Below are positions 1 through 10,739 of a stretch of DNA of 64,000 bases, one piece after another. The stretch covers positions 186,001-250,000 of the forward strand of contig JACGCM010001652.1 in assembly GCA_014058105.1 (NCBI GenBank). The letters are read 5' to 3'. The DNA comes from Kingdonia uniflora. Taxonomy: Eukaryota > Streptophyta > Magnoliopsida > Ranunculales > Circaeasteraceae. The position numbers and the translations under genes are program-made. Position 1 is the first letter of the stretch. Each line of letters starts with the position of its first letter. The notes under the pieces were generated by a model that was not told where the DNA came from, made no database searches, and worked only from the letters and a program-made list of their open reading frames with translations.

Positions 1-908
1 AATTTTCTGATTATGATTCGTTTGTTTTATGTTTTTTGTTATACGACCTTGTTAAAAATTACTTTCACAATTTTTTCGAGTATTGATCGTCGAATTAAAT
101 TGGGGTTTTTGTGCGTTATAACATTAAAGTTAAAATAGTATTATTACATGAAGTTTAGTTTTATTTCAATATATACAAATTGGTGTTGGTTCTTATTATA
201 ATTCGGTCAAATATGTAGAGTTACAACACTGAGATATCTATATATATTTTAGACTAAAATATTAATGCAATTTCATAGGAGCCATACTAAAATATTAATG
301 ATTCGAGATCTTACTACAATATTAATGCACTTTATCATGTATTTGAGTTTTTCATAAAGATGTATGTGTTTGACGATTTATTTTCTAATTCGTGCATATA
401 ATGTGAGTAGATCGTGCTTAAAGTTATCGATTTGAGATCCGTGATTTTGGAAGATTAGAAGTCGCCAAAGTGACCCAAATATATAAAGCATGGATATCAA
501 ATCGAGAACGTAATACGATTTATTTATCTCAAAATATTATGAATTCGCCCCAAAAGGGATTGACTTTTGCGAGATTAATAAATTAAAACAGGGTAATTGA
601 TATGTATTATAGTTTGTGTTTAGAACTAATAACCCAAGGGTGAAGGACCTTACATAATTTGGCGTACACTTTTAATTAGCCCTATTAAATTACTGTTATA
701 ACTATTTGAGTGAATACTTTATATAGCACGGTTTAAGCCCAAAGATTGACTTGTGATGATATTATTAGTTCATCATCAGAATATAATTTTCTGTAATTTC
801 TTATATTCTGACTTTATTTGTTTATCTATAAATCATAGCATTAATATTTTGTGAGCTTTTAATTATTTTGCAGTACCGAACCCTGTTTCACTACATTCAC
901 ATGCTTTA
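1..908. other. AT-rich intergenic or degraded sequence
   Basis: I see no gene here. The stretch is AT-rich. It contains three imperfect copies of a 16-base phrase, TACTAAAATATTAATG, at 252-267, 285-300 and 312-327. It ends directly against the copia gag remnant, so the right part may be that element's leader or LTR, but no LTR boundary can be recognised. Confidence 0.5.
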
Positions 909-1700
909 TCAGTACTAATTCTCAATTGAACTAATGTTTCAGACTGGAGTGAACAAATTTAGTTTCACTTAGGTGTTCTGGATCTTGATTTAGCACTCTT
1001 GGCTGAAAAACCTAATAATCTTTCTACTGAGAGCAGTGCGGATAAGAAGACTTTCCATAAAGCTTGGGAAAGGTCAAACAGGTTAAACCTTATATTTATG
1101 CGGATGACAATAACGACTAATATCAAGTCTTCACTACCTAAGTCTGAAAATGCGAAATAATTTTTAACATATGTAGTAGAACGTTTCAAAACTGTTGATA
1201 AGTCATTAGCTGGGACTTTAATGGCTAAACTTACTATAATAAAATATGATGGTGTATGAGGCATGCATGAGTATGTCTTAGAAATGGCAAATCTAACTGC
1301 TTAACTTAGAACTTTGGGGATGGAAGTGAATGATTCCTTTATTGTTCAATTTATTTTGAACTCTTTGCCTTCTCAGTTTGGCCCATTCCAAACTCATTAC
1401 ATCACTATTAAGGATAAGTGGAATGTGAATGAATTGGTCAACATAATTATTCAAGAAGAGGCAAAGCTTAAACAACAAGGAAATCATTTAGCTCATCTTA
1501 CAACACAAGAAGCTATAAAGAATTGGAGGAAGCCTGATAAAAAATGAGGATCACTCAAGGTAAGGGGGCCTTCAAATGTTACTAAGGCTTCTAATACGGA
1601 ATGCGATAATGAACGTAATAGGTGATACTTCTGTAAAAAGATGGGGCATGTTCAAAAATATTGTAAGAAACGTAAGGCTTGGTTCGAAAAGAAAGGTATT
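909..1700 (+). pseudogene. Ty1/copia gag remnant
   Basis: One frame from about 909 reads as a copia-type Gag (capsid precursor): a SDWSEQI and LGVLDLDLAL start, ERSNRLNLIF, then LRTLGMEV, PSQFGPFQTHY and a basic tail. The same frame continues to a nucleocapsid zinc knuckle. It is broken by in-frame stops near 927, 954, 1149, 1254 and 1302, and by TGA at 1545-1547. The first cysteine of the CCHC knuckle (Cys-Tyr-Phe-Cys) is itself a TGA at 1623-1625; the remaining Cys, His and Cys follow. Gag would package element RNA in cytoplasmic particles, but this copy cannot make it. Family assignment is from motif resemblance to plant copia Gag (UBN2-type). Confidence 0.85.
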
Positions 1701-2760
1701 CATTTAGCTTTTATATGTTTCGAATCAAATCTTACTGAAGTTCCTTCTAATACTTGGTGGATTGACTCGGGTGCTACTGTTCATGTTTACAATACAATAC
1801 AGGGATTCCTTATGACCCAGAACGCGGAAACAAATAAAAAATTAATATTTATAATAAATAGAGTTAAAGCCTCAGTTGAAGCCGTGGGGATCTCTCATTT
1901 ATTCTTTGACCCTGGATATCATTTAGATTTATCGCTTACCTTTTATGTTCCTTCAGTTTCCCGTAATTTGCTTTCTTTATCTCTTTGAGACCTTGATGAA
2001 TATTCTTTTGACTTTGGGAACAGTTCTTTCAATTTATTCAAGAATTTTGTTTTTATTGGTTCTGGTATTTTATGTGATGGCTTATACAAATGAAATCTTG
2101 ATAACATGTTCGCCAAAACCCTTTTGACTCTGCATCATAATGTTAGAACGAAATACGACATAACTAATGAAAATTCCTCTATCTTGTAACACAGACGACT
2201 AGGGCATATCTCCAGAGAAAGAATGCAGAGATTAGTAAAAGATGGGGTTCTTATGAACCTAGATTTTATTGATTTCGGTGCATGTGCCGATTATACTAAA
2301 GGCAAACAAACCACAGGCCAAGAAGGGTGCCACAAGAAGTACGGAGCTTCATAAAATTATTCATACAAACATTTGTGGACCTTTTACCACTTCTTGTTTT
2401 ATGGGAAAAGTATTTTATCACCTTTATTGACGACTTTTCACGTTATGGTTATGTTTATTTATTAAGTAAAAAATCTTAAGCAGTGAATGCTGTTGAGGTA
2501 TACATTACTGAGGTTGAAATACAATTAGGCAAAAATGTGAATGTCCTTAGGTCATATAGAGGTGGGGAATATTATGGTAGATATGACGAATCGGGTCAGT
2601 GCCCTGACCCATTCGCCAAACTCCTAGAAAAGCTTGGTATTCGTGCTCAATACATAATGTCAGGAACGCCACAACATAATAGTGTAGCTGAAAGACGTAA
2701 TCGTACTTTAATGGAAATGGTTAGGAGTATGATAAGTAATTCAACTTGGAAGAGCATTTA
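1701..2760 (+). pseudogene. Ty1/copia protease and integrase remnant, truncated
   Basis: This follows gag in the same element. The protease active site WWIDSGA is intact (Asp codon 1764-1766). A GAG-pre-integrase segment (RRLGHISRERMQ) starts near 2198, and the integrase core runs from about 2340. Frames change several times between 1985 and 2483. Of the integrase triad, the first Asp is Asn (HTNICGP, codon 2368-2370), the second Asp is Tyr (RSYRGGEYYG, codon 2555-2557) and the Glu is kept (VAERRNRT, codon 2690-2692). Similarity stops at 2760 in the middle of the core, so reverse transcriptase, RNase H and the 3' LTR are missing. Copia order (integrase before reverse transcriptase) and the motifs support the call. 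Confidence 0.85.
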
Positions 2761-3415
2761 GAGGCACTAAAAAATGAGACACTAAAGTCTCACTTCATAG
2801 GAACCACTCATATCTATTAGATGACTTGCTCTTAAAATTGGGGATTTTCTATATAAAGAATGAGGTGGAAATAAGGTGTCAAATGAGACGCCCTCTTTCT
2901 ATACGTGATTTTTCTATCTCTCTCTCCTTTCAGCAGTTCAAATTTTAAACAAAACCTCTTTGTCCCCTTTCACCGTCTCTCTTTACTTCTCTTTCTTTCT
3001 TCTTAAACCTATTTTGGTCTAGATCTCTGACTCTCTCACTTTCACATTAAAGCAATAAAATGGCAAAAATCAAGGTCGGTTGCTATCTGAATCTTTCACT
3101 CCCTTCTCTATCTCTTTCACTCAAAATTGGTTTAGATCTATCTTTATCCCGACCTCTCTCTGCAACAATAAGGAAATAATTAGGGGATTTGAAGTCTCTT
3201 TCTTGCTCTATCTGGAACAGTTCCTCCATGTATATATTTTTTTTTCTCTCTCTTAGTAAAGATGAAGACCTCAGTTTTGACTTGTTGGCGATGATGGTGG
3301 TGACGAAGTTAGTCTAGATTTATTGAATAATCCCTGTGTCTCTCTCTCCTTGGCTGAAGAAGAACGAAAATCCTTATTTTAAATATTGCAAATATGATGC
3401 ATAAAGAGCCGTAAT
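2761..3415 (+). other. Pyrimidine-rich sequence with possible captured 5' end of a host gene
   Basis: No complete gene. There are long CTCTCT/CTTTCT tracts like a plant 5' UTR (2900-3050). An ATG at 3060-3062 then opens a 15-base coding stretch (MAKIK) ending at AAG followed by GTCGGT, a possible splice donor at 3075. MAKIK followed at once by an intron recalls the tiny first exon of cytosolic GAPDH genes, but five residues cannot prove that. The block lies between the copia break at 2760 and element K. Confidence 0.3.
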
Positions 3416-4255
3416 TGTAATAACCTAATTCTGGGATTCAGAGTTAGCCTTTACACCAAAGATAATCAGAGCGATTATGAACAAAAAGTAACTACTAGCA
3501 CAAAGTTTAGCGTGACAAACCTTTGAATAGGTTAAAAACCAGGACCTCTCTTGAGGATTTAGAAAGAGGAATGTTATTGATAGTTGCTAGCTATTATAAA
3601 AATTGCTATGACTATTTTGTAGAGACTTTCTTGATCGGAAAAGTCTGTCCCCTTCTCTATAGTTCTATGGACCTATTTATAGGTCTTATAATATGACCAT
3701 TATTTCCTTTAATGATGAACATTACAATATGTAGTTTTGATGAGTCTTCATAATGATTGTGCAACAGACTTATTTCTACTGCTGTGTAACAGCTCTATTG
3801 ATGACTGTGCACTTGTATAAACTAAACTGTTGATATGGAGGTCAAAAGTGATGACTCGAATTGAGGCATGCCGAATATGTTTTTAGTAGTGCTTCATATA
3901 TACTGATGAAGTCGAGGATAAAGCTTGAGTCCGAGATACAAAATAAGCTATTACAAGATGACTCTCAACCAAGAGCACGAGGAATATCATTGACGAGTGG
4001 TATTGATTGAGAAACTCATTTTGTATGTGTTTCTTGATGTTAAACTTTGGCCATGTGCCACGTGTATGTTGACGAGTTCGAATGGTCATATGATGGTCGA
4101 AGATGGGGCTTGAGTCCGGGATGTGGAATAAGCCACTACAAGACGGCTCTCAGCTAATAGTACGAGAAGCATCATGGGCGAGTGGTGTTGCATGAGAAAA
4201 TCATTCTCTAACCGTTACCTGACGTTGTTGTCTTGATTCTGATATAGTTTATTAC
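3416..4255 (-). repeat. 3' LTR of K with tandem U3 units
   Basis: Read in reverse complement, the LTR ends GGTTATTACA at 3416, the counterpart of GGCTATTACA in C1. A unit boundary lies at 3955 (AGCTATTACA). A second unit ends at 4140 (AGCCACTACA), and a third partial unit fades near 4255. Each extra unit is about 185-200 bp and shares the phrase CTTGAGTCCG..AT, so the LTR 5' end is tandemly repeated. Confidence 0.65.
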
Positions 4256-4308
4256 TGATGTCATCGATGCTGGTTTTCGGAATTTTCTACCTGTAATATG
4301 TAGTTTGT

Positions 4309-4745
4309 TTGGTCAAATTAGGCAAACCAATAATCGATATGTAATGTGTAATCTTTTTTTATCGAATTGGGCAAACCAATAACCGACCTGTAATGTATTA
4401 GATGGGCGGTCGAATTGGGATGAACCAATAAGTGACCTATAATGTATTAGATGGGTGGTCGAATTGGGATTAACCAATAAGCGACCTCAAATATGTAATA
4501 TGTTTGGTCGAATTGGGATGAACCAATAGGCGACCTGTAATATGTTATCTGTTTGGTCAAATTGGAAGGAACCAATAAGTGACCTGTAATGTATTAGATT
4601 ATGTAAACTGTTGGTCGAATTGGGCGAACTAATAACAAACTTATACTAGATTAGATGGGTGGTCGAATTGGGATGAACAAATAAGCGACCTATAATGTGT
4701 AACCAATTTGATCGATTAGGACGAGCCAATTACTGACCTGTAATG
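4309..4745. repeat. Tandem repeat, about 50-55 bp unit, roughly 9 copies
   Basis: The core phrase GGTCGAATTGGGATGAACC followed by AATAAGCGACCTGTAATG recurs with substitutions and small indels. The same unit appears in D2 at 33,585-33,735 and 35,090-35,370, which ties K to that family. Tandem arrays downstream of pol are typical of Tat-lineage elements. Confidence 0.8.
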
Positions 4746-5034
4746 TATTTAGAAGATTGAATTGGCCGAAGTAACAATTATGTATATAGAAGTACCTTTA
4801 TGAGATAGTGGAAAAGTGTTGTGATATGTAATCTGTTTGGTGAATGAACTTGTATTTGCAGAGAATGTCATTGAAGAACTCGATCTAAAGACCGAGCCCT
4901 CACCAAATTTTACCGTAGGTATTGAAGCCCCAGATAGAGCAGTACCAGTAGAGCTAAGATGGCGAAGAAATTGAATGAAAATTATTCGACCTTGTTAGAT
5001 ATGTTGGAGCATGACTTATCTGAGATGTCCATGA

Positions 5035-5265
5035 TTATTTAAAGATAATTAGACATTGTAGAGATTCCTTTCTTGACTGTCTGTAACTTTGATTGTTAGT
5101 TACATAATATGAGATCGAGAAATCGATGAGAATCTTTGTGTTGTTTGCAAGATCCAAAGCGAAAGCATGCAAACATTTTGCACCTTTGAAGTTACTAGTA
5201 GTAACCGAAACAAGTTGAGCATCTAAAACCAGACCTCCCAAGCTCGATGTAAAGAGAATTTTCAA
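5035..5265 (-). CDS. Short open frame inside element K, unknown
   Basis: A 76-codon frame lies on the element's sense strand. I recognise no domain. Its middle (SVTTSNFKGAKCLHAFALDL) is not low-complexity, so it could be part of a captured gene, but chance is equally possible. It lies between the two tandem arrays of K. Confidence 0.15.
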   Translation of the reverse strand: MKILFTSSLGGLVLDAQLVSVTTSNFKGAKCLHAFALDLANNTKILIDFSISYYVTNNQSYRQSRKESLQCLIIFK

Positions 5266-5278
5266 ATTGTAAAAAGAA

Positions 5279-5455
5279 CTGTCTCGTTACTGTGAAACAA
5301 ACTGCTTTGTTGGTAGTAAAACAGACTATTTATTGGTCGTAAAATGGACTGTCCGGTTGTCGTGGAACGGACTACTTCGTTGGTGAACTGCTTCATCATT
5401 GTAATACGCACTGCTTTGTTGTTGTGATACGAACTACTTCGTATATCGCATTTAA
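5279..5455. repeat. Tandem repeat, about 24 bp unit, 7 degenerate copies
   Basis: Units read as ACTG or ACTA followed by CTTCGTTGGTNGTGAAACGG-like sequence, repeated about seven times (for example ACTGCTTTGTTGGTAGTAAA, then ACTATTTATTGGTCGTAAAA). The array is confined to K and no related array is seen elsewhere in the window. Confidence 0.65.
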
Positions 5456-6907
5456 AGACTAAATACCAATCTTAATTTGATGAGATCTTCATGGATCCAA
5501 TGCTCATGATTGTGTTCTTTGTAAATCTTAAATTCCACGGAATCCTGCATGTACGAATCTTACGCAGTTATCTCCGAGGTCTGCATTTCTGAGAAGCCAA
5601 TGAGAGAATACAGTAGCCGGCCATAATGTAACATCGAGAGGAGCTTGAAAGGCTGTAATTCAATGTTGCTCTGGACAGAAGCGGCTCCATCAAAGACATC
5701 TCCATATTGAGATAATACTCCATTAAATTTAGTTGGCCCCGATGGAATTAGAGGGGATGGTTACACCAACAATTGAAAAAGAACCTAGTGACGCTCACAA
5801 ACGACGAAACGAGCTCGCATTAATGAGCTTAGCAGATGGAGAAGCGTAACCGACCAAAGTATATTCGATCCCAAGTTAGTAAAACTTTGATCAAATTGGC
5901 GAAATCCTAATTAATTGCGCCTAAAGAATGGAGCCAATGCGCACCCAAGATAACGGCACAACCACGAGAAAACCCGGTGTTGACCGCGAGAAAATCCATG
6001 AAGGGATTAATATTGTTCCACCAGAAAAACCTAAACAAAGAGAATTGTCGAGGAGTTAGGGGCAGATAGGCTTAGCGATTTACCCCAACTTGTAATCGAT
6101 CACATTGGTTATTGAAGAATTATGATGATGATGAACTATACGCCAGATCCACCACTCCTCTTCATATAAAAATAGCAGTTACATAAATCTCCACAAACTA
6201 AGGATCTGACCTGAGGATGGTAGCAACCATAGATGGCGATGAGAGAATCATTAAAAATGTTTGTAGCAGGAGCACATGGGCAACTTCTTCTCAGTGTTGA
6301 TGTGGTTGTTGTAGATCTTGTTATTGAAGAATCCCTACCAAAGTTTACATATTAGCTTGGGGATCAATAAAGTTTACATATTAGCTTGAAGAATCCCCAC
6401 CAATAAGCTTAATTCCATCAAATAAACCCCCAATTTTCCCTGAATGCAAAGAGTAGGTGATGATAGTCTGTTTGAGCTTTCAATTCAGATATGTTAGAGT
6501 TTAATCTTAATCTGAGTATTGTTGTTGTAACTCTGATACGAGATCTATAGCGTTGGTTGTTGGAGATAGGGTTCGGTTTAGGTATGAAATCAGTGGTGGT
6601 GAGAAATGAAAGAAATTTGAATTCAAAACATTGTTTGTTCGTCTAAAATGTTTTAAGATTCTGAGGGAGATAGATTTAGAGAGGTAGGTGGTAGATTTAT
6701 GCAGAAAGAGATAATCAACCACAAAAATAAAATCCAGGCGGAGAGAGAGAGAGGAGATAAAATGTATTTATGGCTCTTATTTCATAAAAATATGAATGCT
6801 GAAGAGAAAAAGAAATAGAGAAACCGAAACTCACGTGTTTAAGCCCGACATTACGTAGAAAGATAATTTGCAATTTCTGAGGCAATGGGTTTGAGAACTT
6901 CATTCTC
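5456..6907 (-). other. Host-like insert in K: probable captured gene region
   Basis: There is no retroelement coding here. On the minus strand 6850-6500 reads like a plant gene start: AT-rich leader, CTCTCTCTCTCTCCGCC tract, then a 71-codon frame at 6722-6507 that includes PLISYLNRTLSP. The lower part (5460-6100) is higher in GC with scattered short frames. Both are sense to the element, as expected for transduced host sequence. I cannot name the source gene. Confidence 0.35.
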
Positions 6908-6920
6908 ACATACGGCGCCA
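6908..6920 (-). promoter_or_regulatory. Primer-binding site of K
   Basis: The reverse complement is TGGCGCCGTATGT, two bases inside the 5' LTR. It matches the PBS of C1 (TGGCGCCGTCTGTGG) apart from one base. The first eight bases could pair with a tRNA 3' end in CGGCGCCA. Confidence 0.7.
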
Positions 6921-6922
6921 AA

Positions 6923-7461
6923 TGTAATAGCCTAATTCCGGGATTCGGACTTAGCCTTTACACCAAAGATAATCATAGCGATTATGAACAAAAAGTAACT
7001 ACTAGCACAAAGTTTAACATGGAAAACCTTTGAATAGGTTAAAAACCATTACCTCTCTTGAGGATTTAGAAAGATGAATGTTATTGATAGTTGCTAGCTA
7101 TTATAAAGAACGCTTTGACTATTTTGTAGAGACTTTCTTGATCAAAAAAGTTTGTCCCCTTCTCTGTATTCTATAGACCTATTTATAGGTCTTATAATAT
7201 GACCGTTATTTGCTTTAGTGATGAACGCAATAATATATGGTTTTGATGAGTCTTCATAATGATTATGTAACGAACTGATTTATGCTGCTGTGCAATAGCT
7301 CTATTGATGACTGTGCACTTTTATAAACTGAACTGTTAATGTGGAGGTCGAAAGTGATGACTCGAACTGAGGCATGCCGAATATGTCTTTAGTAGTGCTT
7401 TCTGTATGCCGATGAGATCGAGGATGAAGCTTGAGTCCGAGATACGAAATAAGTTATTACA
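6923..7461 (-). repeat. 5' LTR of K
   Basis: A 539-bp LTR. Reverse complement starts TGTAATAACTTATTTCG and ends GGCTATTACA. It shares the R-U5 phrase (CTATTCAAAGGTTTTCCA) with every Tat-like LTR in this window. It is closest to the K left LTR. Confidence 0.85.
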
Positions 7462-8001
7462 ATAATTAGTAAGGGAATTATCAACCACCGATTCGTCAAC
7501 AATTTGAAGTACTATGGGTGTATCGATTACATGGGAATTGAGAAATCCTTGATATCTATTGTCGACATATAACAGTACTCAACAATTACCCAATATATTG
7601 TCGAGTACAGCGTCGTCAACAATTACCCAATATAATCCAATTGCTTTTTTGTTGGATATGGGAATTATCAATAAATTGTATTTGTGTAAAACTTAGTTTT
7701 ATTAATCAGGTTTATTTATTTTTATTTCCTTCCCTATAGTGACAATGTGTGTAGGTGAATACAATAATTATTTAAGTAATGGCCTATGGAATTGTCGACA
7801 AGAGGATGTCTACAATACGATGCCCCAATTTTTGCCGACGATGTTCAAGGTTTTTGTTGAGTTAATGAGTGATCAAAAATCTTGTACGAAACAGTTGTGG
7901 ATGGACAATATTTATCGACATTTAAATTGTCAAGCAAACAATAATAGGTCGATAATATGTGGTGTTAGGGAGCTGCCGATTTGTGTGTGTGATAGTAACA
8001 T
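7462..8001. other. Unassigned sequence with one short open frame
   Basis: Mostly AT-rich. A 96-codon frame on the plus strand at 7739-8029 (contains MFKVFVELMSDQ) has no domain I recognise and no clear promoter, and its end runs into the 29-bp repeat. It precedes a copia-like polypurine tract, so it could be the decayed 3' end of a second copia element. Confidence 0.3.
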
Positions 8002-8090
8002 CTTGAGGACTTGTCCCTACCATTCCTAAACCTGAGGACTTGTCCCTACCGTTCCTAAACCTGAGGACTTGTCCCCACCGTTCCTAAATC
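8002..8090. repeat. Tandem repeat, 29-30 bp unit, 3 copies
   Basis: Three near-identical copies of CTGAGGACTTGTCCCTACCG followed by TTCCTAAAC start at 8002, 8032 and 8061. A partial fourth, AGGACTTGTCCCCAATG, lies at about 8121-8137. Confidence 0.85.
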
Positions 8091-8170
8091 AGCTTGCTCA
8101 AGAGATTTCTATCACACCAAGGACTTGTCCCCAATGTTTAATTAGCCTATAAGAATATATGGAAGTAACC

Positions 8171-8340
8171 ACTTGAGGGGGACAGTGTAATGTTAATTAA
8201 AATGGATCTCTAGAATCCACAAGAGTTTCCTCTTATAATAGTCACAATACAGTCTTAACGTAATTGAGAGATTAAACTTAATTGGATGATCTTCTTCTCT
8301 AGTTAATTTTGTATCTCAACAAACCACTTACAATGGTTTC
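8171..8340 (+). repeat. Possible copia polypurine tract and LTR stub
   Basis: ACTTGAGGGGGACAG at 8171-8185 looks like the polypurine tract that precedes the 3' LTR in plant copia elements. It is followed by TGTAATGTTAATT, a possible LTR start. The stretch is cut off at 8341 by the LTR of C1. The rest of the LTR was not found. Confidence 0.35.
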
Positions 8341-8904
8341 TGCAATAGCTTATTTCGTATCTTAGACTCAAGCTTCATCCTCGATCTCATCAGCATACAA
8401 GAAGTATTCCTAAGAGACATGACCACTATCCTCAGTTCGAGACATCACTTTTGACCTCTACACTGATAGCTCGATCTGCGCAAAGCGTACAACAAGCAAT
8501 AGAGCCATTGTACAATAGAAAAGATCAAAATGTTATATAACCTTGTCAAAGAATATCTCACACTTACTTTGTAACATCCATCATTAAGGGACTTTATGGT
8601 CGTCAAGCGGTCATATTAGAAGACTTATAAAAAGACCAGGAGAACTGCATATAAAGGATGAAAACTTCACCATAGAAAAGTTCCAACTCTATCATCCTGC
8701 ATTCTCAGATCGCTCATTGCAATAAACTAGCAATCTCAATAAGATCATCAATTTCTCAGAATCCTCAGGAGAGGTCGTGGTTTTTAACCTATTCAAAGGT
8801 TTTCTGTGCTAAATCATCTTGTTGTTTATTGTCTATTATTCACGAACGTTCTGAATACATTTGGTGTAAAGGTTAAGTTTGGATCACAGAACTAGGCTAT
8901 TACA
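8341..8904 (+). repeat. 5' LTR of C1
   Basis: 564 bp, starting TGCAATAGCTTATTTCG and ending AACTAGGCTATTACA, with short inverted ends (TGCAATAGC / GCTATTACA). A TATA box (TATAAAAA) lies at 8626-8633. It is followed two bases later by the PBS, which proves orientation. Confidence 0.9.
8626..8633 (+). promoter_or_regulatory. TATA box in LTR of C1
   Basis: TATAAAAA lies after the conserved U3 phrase GTCAAGCGGTCATATTA. The equivalent site is TATAAATA in the E LTR (54,459-54,466) and H LTR (56,262-56,269). It is the probable element promoter. Confidence 0.6.
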
Positions 8905-8906
8905 TT

Positions 8907-8921
8907 TGGCGCCGTCTGTGG
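8907..8921 (+). promoter_or_regulatory. Primer-binding site of C1
   Basis: TGGCGCCGTCTGTGG lies two bases after the LTR end. The 5' eight bases complement a tRNA 3' end in CGGCGCCA. I do not assign the tRNA because the rest cannot be checked here. Confidence 0.8.
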
Positions 8922-9299
8922 AAATTGAAATTCTCAAACCCGTTGTCTCAAACGCCACTGATCATTTTTTTCTCAGAATATCGCCTCCAGGTCAAAGTAC
9001 GTCGATCGTCTAGGTAGAAGAAAATACAGCTTTAGCAGACCTGAGGGCCACTTTGAACTAAAAATTATAAAGGCTTATAACCCTGGAATAATAACTCACG
9101 AGTGTACAGGACGCGTTAAAAGTTTTTCAGGGTCCGCAGGTCACCGCCCAGAAGAACAAAGCCGTACAACCTGAGGGCTCGTAGATTTCCGTTCATGACA
9201 TAATAGGACCTCCTCCGAAAGACTGCCACGCAGAAGGTGCGCTTCAATCTAACCATTAATAATTGTATAGGGAGCCATCCCGATCCAGGAGATCCAACA

Positions 9300-10600
9300 A
9301 GAAGTAGATGGAGGCCTGACGGGAGTTAGACTGGCTTAAAATCTAGTTCGAAGAGTTTAAGTCCCGGCAAAGGAACGTCTAAGTGAAGGAAGAGGTGACC
9401 ACAACCCTGGAGAAGGGCTCGTCACACAACCAACCATTTCAACTCGGTAATATGTCACTCAAAAACATATTGAAAAGCGAATCAAAGAATTACTCGAATC
9501 CCATAGGCTGACTAAAAGGATCCACAACAGATTACAGAAGAGCCCGATCGCCCAGGGGCTATTAGATGGTGAGGTCCTCACTGGGTTTTACACTCTGAAG
9601 ATCCGAAAGTACAAAGGAACTGATCCAGTGGAACACGTTCAAGAGTCTCAGGATGCTCTAGGCCTGCATTCCACGTCCAACCACATACAACGCTGACTCT
9701 TTCCTACCAGCTTATCAGGCGAACCCCTATGATGGTTTCACACACTGCCTGAAGGATCTATCACAACTTTCAAATAGTTGCGCGAACTCTTCGTCAAGAA
9801 TTACTCTTACAATAGAGATAAAGAGGAGAACCTATATTCACTTTTTTGCCTCAAACAGATTCCGGGAGAGAAGCTCGAGATATTTACTACAAAGTTCTTG
9901 GAGTTGGCTTGAAAAGTAGATCAACTCGACCAGGAGATCACTATTTCCGCTTTCACCAACGTTTTACTCATCGATGGCCGGGCGAAGGAGTACCTCGTCC
10001 TTAACAAACCGACAATATTGGAAGACATGATTAAAAAGGTCAACGGATACATTAACTTGGAATAAATGTTCTTTGACAGGCATAAACCTCATAAATCAAC
10101 ACTGGTAGATTTTAATTAATCAACCCATTCTGATTTTAATCGGATAACTGATTAGGGTGGAGACAGGAAACGAACCAAACCCAACGATGAGCGACCTAGA
10201 AAGGGGAGTAACTTGCTAAAACCTTATTTCCCAAAGATGAATGTGACCATCACCAGCATCTATCATATATTACAGAAAGACAAATTCTTCTGCAATGCAC
10301 AGTACCTCCAACCGATCGAGAACAAACCCTACTGCATCCACCACAAGGTCTGACATCATGAGACAGAACAATGCTTTGCCTTACAATGGTTGTTGGAATA
10401 CATCTTTATTGATGGACGGATGTACGAATACATAATGGACGTAGAGAGTTATAAGAATGGGAATTATAAAAACACCACAGAAGCTGTACATGTCGAGGAA
10501 CCAGTAACTGAGAAGCATTTGTACCATATCTCACTCTGCGATTTCATGGAAACACATATCGTCAAAGAATCAAACATGAGAAAATGAAGACGTGTCACTC
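9300..10600 (+). pseudogene. C1 gag, disrupted
   Basis: The region 9541-10,110 reads nearly continuously as a Ty3/gypsy capsid: LLDGEVLTGFYTLKIRKY, TDPVEHVQE, FHTLPEGSITTF, LRELFVKNYSYNRDKEENLY, then VDQLDQEITISAFTNVLL. Stops interrupt it, several at positions where relatives have Arg or Gln codons (CGA or CAG to TGA or TAG). Near 10,330 comes the Tat-type C-terminal Cys/His motif (YCIHHKV..HHETEQCFAL), then a 65-codon frame at 10,390-10,587. Relatives are D1 gag (23,990-24,897) and D2 gag (39,400-41,130). Confidence 0.8.
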
Positions 10601-10739
10601 AATGTCACGACATATCCATGCAAGATAAAGAAGCTCGTCTAATTCCAGTATCCAGCTCACAGCGAACTAGGATTTCTTTCGATGATTGCGATGTTCGGCA
10701 TGTCAACTATCATCACCATGATGCTTTGGTGATCATGTA

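Larger units (their letters stand above)
3416..7461 (-). mobile_element. Non-autonomous Tat-like LTR element K
   Basis: LTRs in the minus direction lie at both ends: 3' LTR 3416-3955 (with extra U3 units to about 4255) and 5' LTR 6923-7461. Both end in TGTAATA at the left and TTACA at the right. A PBS and a short leader sit left of the 5' LTR. The flanks GTAAT (3411-3415) and ATAAT (7462-7466) match at four of five bases, consistent with an old 5-bp target duplication. No gag or pol is recognisable. The interior holds spacer repeats shared with element D2, a 24-bp repeat, and host-like non-coding sequence. It therefore looks like a large non-autonomous derivative that would depend on proteins from a full relative. 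Confidence 0.7.
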
